Assembly (NCBI GenBank): GCA_032209605.1
Contig: JASFXZ010000008.1
Span: 682,001 to 746,000, forward strand
DNA: 64,000 bases
Direction: 5' to 3'
DNA from: Mactromeris polynyma
Lineage: Eukaryota > Mollusca > Bivalvia > Venerida > Mactridae
Position numbers and translations under genes: made by a program. The notes beneath the pieces were generated by a model, which saw only the letters and a list, made by a program, of their open reading frames with translations, was not told where the DNA came from and made no database searches. Positions 11,273-20,985 of this stretch are shown in pieces (the stretch's first letter is position 1; each line of letters opens with the position of its first letter).

Positions 11273-13075
11273 ATGGATGAAACAGCATTTGAGGAACTAT
11301 TAACTTTAGTTACTCCTTTAATACAGAAGAGTGAAACAATAATGCGTGTCTCGATATCACCCATGGAACGCCTATCCATCACGTTATGTTATCTTGCAAC
11401 GGGGAATACTTTCGAAGATCTGAAGTTCATAAGCGCTATCTCACCCCAGTCAATTGGTCGTATAGTGATAGAAACCTGCGAGGCAATCATAAGCCGTCTC
11501 AAGTCATACATACAGGTAAGAACACATTATTTGTTAGCAACATCTAGTTTAAAATTAACCCAATACTGATTGTGGTTTTCAATGGAACATGGTATTTATC
11601 AAATCATAAGTTTATTACTACATTTACAGAGCAACATATACAATGAGTATTGGGATAATGTTGGGACAATGTTCTTTATTTCTTCATTAAAATATATTTT
11701 GTGGGTACATTTTATCATATCGATAATGAGAATATAACAAGTATTCACAGCAAATAGTATAATGGAAAAATAATAATAATTATCCCAGCTCATCTGGATT
11801 TACACAGTTTGCAAATATGCCAGGTCTCCACATGGGATTGGAAGGGTCAATATGTGGTGTGCGGATTTCAAAACATCTTATTACTGTTAAAAACGCGAGA
11901 ATATGAACAACAAGCACCACTATTCAGTTACCAGAATGTAAGCCTTCCTGCCAGAATATCATTTTATGGCTGGAAAGTAGAAAAACACTGTCTCAGCTGG
12001 CTCTGATTTCCATCTTCCACGCAATGACCGCTATCATAAGATGTGACACTGTCTTGATATCGATTACCGCTATCACAAGATGTGGTGGCACTGTCTTGAT
12101 ATGAGCCATGATTTATGAAACTGAATGGTGTGCTTGACCTGCTTGGTTGCGGGTCAGTTTCATTAATCTTCACAGAGGACCTATGTAGAGTGCCCATCTG
12201 CCCCTCAAACAGAATGTCGTTGATGGCTTTTTTGGCAAATAATTGCTGTTGTTGATTCATCTGCGAAATGTCATGGCCCAAGGTTTTGCCAAATTAAGAT
12301 TGTCGTCCTCTGGTTCTCGCAGCCTTTTACACGCTAAGGATATCAATTCATCGCGTCGATCATCATTGCCAACTTTCTTTCTTTTAATATGCATGCCCTT
12401 ATCAGGTTTAGAAGATGTGGTAATTGGAGTCGAAGTTGTACCTTGTGGCTGAACAACGGTCTTCTACCTGAAACAAAATTGGAAATATTTTTGTTTGTAT
12501 TTGCAGCTACCAAGGACTCAAGAAGAATGGTCCCTTGTGAGCCAAGATTTCAAAGTACAGTGGAACGTCTCATACTGCTAAGGTGCTATCGATGGCAAAC
12601 ATGTTGCAATAAAGAAGCCACCTGAATTGGGATCATTCTATTACAACTACAAAAAGTTCTTTAGTATCGTTCTGATGGCAGTTGTGAACACTAAGTATGA
12701 ATTTCTAATGGTTAATGTTGGAGTCAATGGACGCGTATCCGACGGAGGAGTGATTAGCCATACAGCATTTGGTAAGAAGTTGCATGAAAATGAACTTGCA
12801 ATACCAGAACCAGATATACTACATGAGAATGATGCTGTACCTATGCCATATGTTTTCGTCGGGTTTTCGTCGGGGATGACGCATTTGCAATGACTGAAAA
12901 CTTATTGAAGCCATTCAGTCAAGCGAATGTTAAACTCGACGTAGAGAAACGCATATTCAACTATCGTTTAAGTCGTGCTCGCCGAGTAGTAGAAAACGCG
13001 TTTGGCATCCTAGCCTCACGATTTGGCGTTTTTCAAAGACAAATACTCCTGTCACCTGAAAAATCTCACGGCTAA
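11273..13075 (+). pseudogene. PIF/Harbinger transposase, intron-containing, disabled
   Basis: HARBI1-like DDE nuclease. Exon 1 (about 11273-11514) encodes ERLSITLCYLATG and the helix region ISPQSIGRIV, and ends at donor GTAAGAAC. Exon 2 starts at about 12507 after TTTGTATTTGCAG, giving QLPRTQEEWSLVSQDF, GAIDGKHVAIKKP, KKFFSIVLMAVV and DDAFAMTENLLKPFS, then RIFNYRLSRARRVVENAFGI. Lesions: an in-frame TAA just before GAIDGKH (about 12578) and an 11-bp tandem duplication of TTTTCGTCGGG near 12855-12877 that shifts the frame. The reading frame then ends at 13075, before the family's usual C-terminus. The intron contains an antisense accessory ORF. Confidence 0.85.
11974..12460 (-). pseudogene. Harbinger accessory (Myb/MADF-like) protein, C-terminal part
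   Basis: The minus strand inside the transposase intron reads about GTTSTPITTSSKPDK, then a basic KRKK stretch and, after a small frameshift near 12270-12290, [20 protein letters not shown]. This [16 protein letters not shown] block is typical of the C-terminus of the DNA-binding partner protein encoded by animal Harbinger elements (recalled). The N-terminal DNA-binding domain was not found. Antisense nesting in the transposase intron is unusual but fits the two-ORF design of the superfamily. Confidence 0.55.
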
Positions 13076-13162
13076 CAGTCACTCAGGTTTGGTTTTGTAT
13101 CCCTGGTCCACCGTATCACAATGACTGCACACAGGGAACCAAATTGCAAAATGAATGCTAGG

Positions 13163-13202
13163 CTGGTTCCCTGTCCTTACTGTTTTTGAGGCAGGGAACC
13201 AG
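13163..13202. repeat. Small hairpin CTGGTTCCCTG / CAGGGAACCAG
   Basis: Perfect 11-bp arms at 13163-13173 and 13192-13202 with an 18-nt loop, directly after the dead Harbinger ORF. A third copy of CAGGGAACC lies near 13132. It could be a relic of the element's end. Confidence 0.6.
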
Positions 13203-13510
13203 AATAAAAACGAGGCGTTCAATAAACTTATTTGTGACGCGAACTTCGATCGGCTTGCGTTGGCTGTAACTGAACGCAAAGCAGTATACCAAGGTCACCG
13301 CGTGTGAAATTTAAGTAAATTTGGTTCATCCATAAACAAGTTATGAAACCAAAACCGAACCTGCGTTTTTTTATTTTCTCTAGTATATGTTCATTTAAAC
13401 AAGGCCAAGATCAGGTTAATTTTTTCATCTGACTATACTAAAGTGTGATTACCATCACCACCTCCAAATCCTTTGTGTTGTGTTTACAAATGTCCGCCAT
13501 TATATATATA

Positions 13511-14990
13511 TACTCAGCTAAAAAAGAAACCTGACGCTTTATAATGAGACGTAAATGTTTTTGTATACATAAAATTTGTATTATCATGCCACAAACAGAT
13601 GGTCTTTCATTACACAACACGTGTTTAAAATTTGTTTCGTACGACGTCTCTAAAAATTGGTTAATCTCAAAATTGCTTCTTTTGCACGTGGACATTGTGC
13701 ACACTAAACATGATCCGATAAAGTGTAAACAAGTGTGTCACATTGTACCTTAGCTAGCGCACTACTCAATTCACAACTGAAATCTGGTGTAAACATAATA
13801 CCAATATTGTCAGAGGCTGAAGGAAATAGAGCTATCGGGATTTTGCAAGCGGGCGTATCTGTCGTTGACGTAAGTAGGACGTTAAACTGTTGTAGGAACA
13901 CTATTCATGAACTCTCTAGACGTAATAGGTTGACTGGTGATGTGCATGATCTTCCTAGGTCAGGAAGACCAAGAGCGACTAGCCAGCGGGATGACTATGC
14001 CATTGTCTTGACACACCTACGTAACAGGTTTAGATATGTGACGTTAACGACACCAGTGTATAATGTTTGTTCACAAACCATACGCATTAGATTGCGTGAA
14101 CAAAATAACCCGATTAGAGCACGCCGTCCATATACAGAGGGTATACTGACACTACGCCATTGTCAGTTTCGTTTACACTGGGCACGTAGGCACCGTCACT
14201 GGCGTCGCCGAGATTGGAACACAGTTTTGTTTACAGACGAGTCCGCGTTCAATCTCAGTCACGCCGACGGCCGTCAACATGATAAACGCCGTCAAGGTGA
14301 GCGATTTGCCCCTGTTTGTGTCAGACATCATGACAGATTCGGAGGCGGTGGTGTAATGGTGTAGGGTGGGATCATGGGGGGGGGCTAAAAGACCAGACTC
14401 ATTGTCATTCGTGGAAACTTGAATGTTCAGAGGTTAATTAATAAAGTTTTAGATGCTGAAGCATTTCTATTTATTGGATTGAATGCTCCTGTTGTTTTTC
14501 AATAAGACAATGACCCGTCCGTAAGCTGCACGGGTCACTCGTAATCATTTAGCCGCCGCCAACGTCAACGTAATGCAATGGCCAGCCATGTCTCCGGACA
14601 TGAATCCAATATAGCACATCTGTGATGAGCTGAGCAGACGTGTACGCTGTCAATATGTGCTGAATAACAAAACTGACTTTCAAATTGGCTAATGCCCTCG
14701 TTACGCAATGGAACAAGATGCCAAACCGTCTGCTACAACGGTACGTTAATTCAATGAGAAGACGCATAGAGACACTCGTCAGAGCCAGAGGTGGCCATAA
14801 CCGGTATTAATTTTTAAAAACTGCGAAAAAATGCCAGGAAAATGAATATTTGTTATTTCAAAAACACAAAAATTCACTGCCAGTTACAGGAAATTCAATT
14901 TACCACCCCTCTCATCAAAATAACGTCATTTATCTGATTCCTAGAGCATAGGTTAAATATACTGTGTCAGGATTCTTTTTTGGTTGAGTA
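13511..14990 (+). mobile_element. Complete-ended Tc1-like transposon (1,480 bp)
   Basis: Left TIR 13511-13535 begins TACTCAGCTAAAAAAGAAAC. The right TIR 14966-14990 is its reverse complement with about five mismatches and ends GGTTGAGTA. TA dinucleotides lie on both sides (13509-13510 and 14991-14992), the Tc1/mariner target signature. The encoded transposase is dead. Confidence 0.9.
13795..14815 (+). pseudogene. Tc1-like transposase, C-terminal part decayed
   Basis: The frame is open from about 13735 to 14364. It has an HTH region (GNRAIGILQAGVSVVDVS), a GRPR-type hook (RSGRPRATS), a second HTH (LRNRF to QTIRIRLREQN) and the first catalytic block NTVLFTDESAF, followed by HDRFGGGGVMV. After 14364 stops and frameshifts accumulate. 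Readable remnants are RGNLN, DNDPS and QWPAMSPDMNPI, with an ARGGHNRY-like end near 14800. The true start is probably inside the open frame, since the first 20 or so residues do not look like the family. Confidence 0.85.
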
Positions 14991-15318
14991 TACATTTATC
15001 CATACTATCTGTTCACATTTTATTGCAAAATATAATGTTTTGCAATCTGTGTTTGAAAAATAAAATATATGTTCTGTTCAATTACATCTCTTTTAAACTT
15101 AATGATGATTAATAATCTTGATTAGCTAAACAGCACGTGTTATTGTCTTCAGAAGCAATTTCAATTAATCTAAGAAAATGCTAATTACTTTGTTTACCAC
15201 AAAACTAACACATTTTTTGCATATCGACAATGTTTGCCCTTGACAACGAAAAGCACGAACATTTATACAACATAAAATATAACAATAATATTAATCATGA
15301 TAGTACATTACATTTACA

Positions 15319-15412
15319 TGTGTGACTCTGGTAGTGTGCATGTGTGACTCTGGTGGTGTGCATGTGTGACTCTGGTGGTGTGCATGTGTGACTCTGGTGG
15401 TGTGCATGTGTT
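15319..15412 (+). repeat. 22-bp tandem repeat, about four copies
   Basis: The unit TGTGACTCTGGTGGTGTGC plus ATG is repeated about four times with one substitution in the first copy. The array ends at GTGTTCGCGG, which resembles the end of the MITE at 9.6 kb. Confidence 0.9.
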
Positions 15413-15837
15413 CGCGGTTCTTGTTGCAAACACAACATTTGAACAACAACAGGTCGCAAGTTGTTTGGTGTATAATTTAGTTGGACATATGGAAAATCGT
15501 AAGATTACACCATGGAAAATATAATTACACCTTATAAGATTAAATGGATAATGCCAAGCTTACAATACAATACTATGTCTACAATACGTTACAAGTAACA
15601 TTGTCAATTACCAAATAAATGTAAAACATAATTTCACCAGTCCAGGAAATAATGGTTACTATGGTGACCGTCTAATTAAAGTAAACAAACTTAAATTGCA
15701 TTATTGTATGTAACGTCTATACCTAAGTACAAATACATAGCTTTACAAAATATAACATGACAATCACACACATTTGTTTCATGTTTCAATATCTCATAAC
15801 TTATCAAATATGGAAATACATGTAAATGTATCATACA

Positions 15838-15978
15838 TCCCCTCTCCCCCTCTCCCCCTCTCCCCCTCTCCCCCTCTCCCCCTCTCCCCCTCTCCCCCTC
15901 TCCCCCTCTCCCCCTCTCCCCCTCTCCCCCTCTCCTCCTCTCCCCCTCCTCCCCTCCTCCCCTCTCCCCCTCTCCCTT
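15838..15978 (+). repeat. (CCCCCTCT)n polypyrimidine microsatellite
   Basis: About 17 copies of an 8-bp C/T-only unit, nearly pure over the first 90 bp and interrupted by CTCCTC variants at the end. A homopyrimidine mirror repeat of this length is a classic triplex (H-DNA) former. The open frame through it (PSPPLPL repeats) is a composition effect. Confidence 0.97.
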
Positions 15979-16268
15979 ACATGCTGGTAATAATTTTGTA
16001 AAAATACATTTTATGCTTATGACGGGGCACCTCTATGATGTAATGGAGCATTTCTATAGGATCTAATAATTGAGGTTATTTTGTATATAAGTGTCAGAAG
16101 CAGAGGCATAGAAAGACGTATGAATATGCATACACAAGTTAGTCTGCCCGTTATATTTTCCAATTTTAACACCATTAGTAGTATTGAGACACAGGTGCTT
16201 TAGACTAAGGGAAGAGAATCATTTTCCATATTCCAATATAACTGAGCATGTTTAATGTCTAGCTGCAG

Positions 16269-17050
16269 TTAGTTTGCGTGTTTCTTGTTTATCATACTAA
16301 ATTTACATTTTCGAATATTCGATTTATAACTAGACCTGGTACATTTATTTTCACGTGAAAAATCAATTAAACAATGATCAGACATGATATTAGGATCATG
16401 TACACTTAACATACACACGGATTGAAATAAATTCTGTGTAGTTATGACATGATCTACATCACTCGAACTTCTTTTACCAACATGCGTGAAACGCCCTTGC
16501 TTATCTCTATCACAACGGCCATTTAAAATACGCATACCTGTTTGTTTACATAAATCTAACATCATAAACCCATAATCATTGATACGACCTATATCTTGAG
16601 AACATCGAGTCACATCCATATGTAAAGTGTCATCATTAAATACAAAATCAGGCAATCAGAAGTGTGCGCATTCATATCACCACACAAAACTAAATTAACA
16701 CCATGCTCATATTTTAAATCTAGCATAGTAATTTAATCCGTCATAGTATGTGATTCTATCATATTCTGTCGACTGCTGTTTTCAGGTACCACAAAACAAA
16801 GACATACAAACAAATCATCCTCCAATGACAATAATTTACCGTCAAATTTTACACAAATTATATCATCCTGACTTTTTAAAACTAGAGTTTCAGGGCAAAG
16901 AAAATCATTTCTCACATATACAATCAACCCTCCGGATGAACGTTTAGTTGATGCTTTCCTCTCCGCTCTATTCAAAATAAAATAGTCAAAATTATCTACA
17001 GCAATATCTGAGAAGTCATTTATCCATGTCTCTTTTAATAATATGATATA
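16269..17050 (-). pseudogene. Non-LTR retrotransposon endonuclease (EEP) domain, broken
   Basis: In order on the minus strand: LLKETWINDFSDIAV, RSSGGLIVYVRNDF, DDIICVKFDGKLL, CGDMNAHTSD, GRFTHVGKRSSSDVDHVITT and IMSDHCLIDFS. These match the EEP (AP-endonuclease-like) fold: ETW with the metal-site Glu, GDMNA, S-x-D-x-V/I and the terminal SDH. An in-frame TAA after MTD (about 16733) and a frameshift in the following SD/DF region (about 16655) disable it. The extreme N-terminus and all of the reverse transcriptase are missing, so this is a fragment. Confidence 0.85.
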
Positions 17051-17377
17051 TATTCATACATGTATATAACTATCTATAATCGTACTGGACAGTGCATGGA
17101 TCTCAGGCTCTTCGCTCACTCATGTTGATCGAGTTATTGCGTCTGAATATACCGATGACCTTGACCTCCGACCGTTAGACAGGTCACGTATGATAACACG
17201 TTACAACTCTCGCCGAAACATTTGTCCAGTCATACAGTATCACAGGAAATGTACAATATGATTTCACTGTGGCAAGAAATCTGAACAATGCAATATCACG
17301 AAAGCTATCGACAGTGACAGAAAAATCTTCTTTTCTTTCCTGATGCACGCTAACATCCCATTTGGTGCGGACAGTAA

Positions 17378-19611
17378 TGCCCCGGTCACACATTCACGGA
17401 TCGGACGCCGGATTAGCCACGGATACGATCCGGCATCATTCGTGGCAATCTGTAGTGGTCCGTAGCTGTCCGTATTGTATCCTGGGTCAATCGTAGTAGT
17501 ACTTGTATATCCGTGACAATTTTTGAACATGTTCAAAAATTCCCCACGGATCAGACTACCGTAGTACATCCTTACTGATCCGTATTAGAACGTACTAATC
17601 CGTTGTAGCCCGTAATAAACCGTACTTATTCGTAGTACATCCCCGGACTCTAGGATCGGTACGGTTAGTTACGATGAACTACGTACTTGTACGGTTACAC
17701 CACGGATTAGCCAAGGATACAATACGGTTTGTTACGGATTTGTCACGGATCAGCACGATCGCACTACGTTCTCTTGGGGATAGGTAGGGATTACCAAGGT
17801 TTCTCAAGGATTCCTACGTGACATCACGGCATAATGCGGCTTACTACGGTCCACTACAGTTTATAACGGATTTTGTCATCTAGGTATCACCCCCGTTCTG
17901 TCACCAGACTTCTGTATAAATACTTCCAGTTGATAGGGCTCTACTTCATATCTGTTCCACCCAAGAAGTCTACATCTAACAACAACCAACATGAACAACC
18001 AACAACTGAGGCTGGCACTTAACTGGCTGGACCTGGACATTGATATGGCACAAAATGCCAGGGCCATGGTGGAGCTGCTTGAGGACACACTGAGAGGTGA
18101 CCGGAAGCAGAAGAGATGGTGGACTGGGGACTGGCTCCTCCGACGACCCATCCACGGCCAGTATGACGCTCTCATGGCTGAACTGAGTGTGGAAAATCCA
18201 GCTGCTTTCAAGAACTTTGTGAGAATAGACCCACATATATTCCGAAAACTGTTACAAGTAGTGGGTCGCATGATTATGAGAACATTACCTGGTACAGACC
18301 ATCGAACCTGGAGTGAGGCTAGCAGTCACCCTGCGATACCTGGCTACGGGGTATAGCTACCGGACCTTGATGTATGGCTTCAGGGTGGCGCACAATACCA
18401 TCTCTGGTATTGTTCGGGACGTATGCGGGACTAAAATTGCAACATATGCTGGGGATGTTATCGACACTCCTACTGAGTCTGAACAGTGGCAGACAAAAGC
18501 CGACCATTTTTCTGCAAAATGGCAGTTCCCACATGCTCTCGGTGCTCTAGATGGTAAACATGTTGCCATACGATGTCCTAAGAACGGTGACTCCCTATAC
18601 CACAAATATAAAGGATATCACTCAATAGTTCTGATGGCCATAGTCGACGCCGATTACAAGTTCCGGTGGATGAATATTGGTGCACAAGGTGGTTGCCCCG
18701 ACGCTCAGATTTGGAACCAGTGTGAGCTGAAAAACGCGATTGAAAGGGGTGTAATCGGCATCCCACCAGCAGCCCCCTTCCCGGTGATGACAGACTGATG
18801 TCTTACTATATCATTGCAGACGATGCATTTGGCATGAAAACCTGGCTCATGAAGCCCTTCTCCATACGGGGTCTTACCAATGACGAGAGGATCTTCAACT
18901 ACCGCCTCTGGAGGGCCAGACGAGCTGTGGAAATGCATTTGGTATCCTTGCAAACAGAGTCCGGTGTTTGCTCTCCGTCATGTTGCAGGACCCTGATACA
19001 GTACATGTTATAGTCCTCGCCTGTGTGTGCCTTCACAACATCATAAGGGTCAGATATCCAGGTGAACAGAACCCTCTCATGGATCAAGAGGATGTTAACC
19101 ACAACGTCATCCCCGGAGCCTGGAGAGAGGGTGTTAACATGGACGATGTGCAGAACACCAGGGGTGGCAACTTAGATACCTTGGAAGCGAAGCAGCAGAG
19201 GTTGTACCTAAAAAGTTGTGGAATGAACACGCGAGCGCGGGAGTTTATGTGTACGGATTGCTTATCGTGGCAGGTCCGTGGCGCTCCGTGAGAGTCCGTA
19301 CTTATCCGTGCCAGACCGTTCTAATTCGTGCTAACCCGTACTAAAATCGTAGCGAACCGTTGTTAATCCGCAGTGCATACGCCGTGACACGTGTCATCCC
19401 GTACTAATCCGTACCGAACCGTAGCAATCCGTATCAGTCCCGTTGTCAACTAGCCCATTTTCTGCATTATCCTTGGTTGATCCGTCAAAACCCGTAGTCA
19501 AACCGTAGAGCATCCGTAGCGGACCACGGATAGAGTCTTTTCCGGGGTCATCCGTGAGTTTCCATCCGTAGTGGATCCGGCAAGACGATCCGTGAATGTG
19601 TGACCGGGGCA
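17378..19611 (+). mobile_element. PIF/Harbinger element, 2,234 bp, with TAA duplication
   Basis: The left end starts TGCCCCGGTCACACATTCAC and the right end is its reverse complement (to 19611), with more than 25 bp of near-perfect TIR. TAA flanks both sides (17375-17377 and 19612-19614), the 3-bp target duplication typical of the superfamily. Subterminal DNA (about 17400-17880 and 19255-19590) is filled with CCGTA/TACGG-type repeats in both directions, probably transposase-binding sites. The high identity of the ends and the few lesions in the transposase suggest a recent insertion. Confidence 0.95.
17991..19291 (+). pseudogene. Harbinger transposase with three small frameshifts
   Basis: The start at 17991 gives MNNQQLRLALNWLDLD, then KRWWTGDWLLRRPIHGQYDA and FKNFVRIDPHIFRKLLQ. 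The frame changes near 18300, continuing VRLAVTLRYLATGYSYRTL, GALDGKHVAI (first catalytic Asp) and YHSIVLMAIVDADYKF. A second shift near 18775 (C-rich run) leads to YYIIADDAFGMKTWLMKP and RIFNYRLWRARRAVE. A third near 18930, looking like one missing A in a GAAA run, leads to MLQDPDTVHVIVLACVCLHN and the C-terminus at 19291. Each lesion looks like a single-base indel; otherwise the gene is full-length for the family. Confidence 0.9.
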
Positions 19612-20746
19612 TAAGTAAATCCAAACGTTACAGTTAGAAGCATTGATGACAAACGGAGTAGTTCCCCTTGCTGCCGTTTTTCTTCGATCTCGACGTGTTT
19701 TTGTTCATTGTTGTCCAACGCACGATTACAGACCGTGTGTGGATTAAGATTATAAGAACATTGAACATCAATGAAAGGCATATGTTGTCAGGAAAATGTT
19801 CGAACCCTTCCAAACAGTTGCAGAATTTTCTACCATCCAGTTGAACACTCCAGAAGAAGCATCCATTAAACAAAACGATGGTTATAACCAGAATAATGAT
19901 TATAGGCCTTGCTTTTGGTATTGATGATATCTTATGGGCGTTGAATGGAAACTGTACAACAAGAAAGCGATCCACTGTCATGATGACCAGCATCCACACT
20001 GCAATGTCAAAACTCGCGTAGGAACAGAAGTTTAGTGTTTTACAAGCAGCGTGGCTCATTGTGAGCGGGTGTACAACATGTAAAAATGACAACCATTGTC
20101 TTAGACACGCGAAATATAACACAAGGGTATCAAACACCGACACTATGGTCATGTAGAAACATGTTGTACGATGTCGCATCTTTGGGTGAAACATAACAAT
20201 GAAAGTCAATAATTTACCCAGAGTTCCAAGTATGTTTATGATCGGGTAACCATAGGGACCAAGGTCACGTGACACGATATATTCCCAGTACTGACTTAGA
20301 ATATCATCTAATGTGATCGGCGGTGGCACTGGTGGTAAACCTGTTACAGTGTTATTTCTCTCTGTAAAAGCTTCTCTTGTTGTTGTTGTTTTATCTATAG
20401 AATCAGTCGTTGTGTAAATTGAACTTGAACTCGATAAATCGTCTGACGTAAATGTCGTCTGGTGATAAGATAACGGTCGATCAGCCATCTTAAAGGTGTA
20501 GTTATTTTAACTCAGTATATCAACTGCCAACACGCGTCAATTGACACTGACGTCTTTTCACACGTACGTGTTAGTTTCCACCATTCCAGTGTCTATGTTA
20601 CAGGCGTTAACATCGAAAATCAAAGGTGAACTTTAAATTTGGTTTTGCATCATCAATACAATTTCTTTTAGGAATAGGTAAGAAAAAATATAAGCATTCG
20701 ATTATATACCTTACCAAATAAATTCTTCAGAATTGCATAGGCTACT

Positions 20747-20985
20747 ATGGTAGTAGCCACGCAAGACACATGTCTGTAACATTGTAGTAGCCACGAAAGT
20801 AACACGCCTATAATGATTAAATATGATAGTAGCCACGAAAGTCACATGTCTATAATATGGCAGTAGCCACGAAAGTCACATGTCTATAATATGGCAGTAG
20901 CCACGAAAGTCACATGTCTATAATATTGTAGTAGCCACGAAAGTCACATATCAATAATATGGTAGTAGCCACGAAAGTCACATGT
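20747..20985 (+). repeat. 34-bp tandem repeat, about seven copies
   Basis: The unit contains GTAGCCACGAAAGTCACATG followed by TCTATAATAT. The inner copies are almost identical and the outer ones diverged. The last copy runs straight into the large satellite (CACATGTAACTCTACC) with no spacer. Confidence 0.95.

Larger units (their letters stand above)
17201..20488 (-). pseudogene. Class A (rhodopsin-family) GPCR pseudogene split by a transposon
   Basis: An open frame runs from 20488 to about 19790: a Ser/Thr-rich N-terminus with a possible NNT glycosylation site, TM1 (PIINILGTLGKLLTFIVMF), TM2 with SVFDTLVL, TM3 ending MTVDRFLVV (a DRF variant of DRY), TM4 (PIIIILVITIVLFNGCFFW) and a Cys-containing second extracellular loop. 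TM5 looks shortened. The frame then changes near 19770, with loop 3/TM6 (EEKRQQGELLRLSSMLLTVT) in another frame. A Harbinger element (17378-19611) cuts TM6. Beyond it, TM7 is readable as LSIAFVILHC, then YCMTGQMFRREL near 17201, with two in-frame stops. It resembles mollusc orphan/peptide-type receptors (recalled). TM1 has Lys where Asn is normal. Confidence 0.85.

Noticed and set aside
15774..16001. Proline-rich PSPPLPL open frame
   Set aside because: It is the translation of the CCCCCTCT microsatellite.
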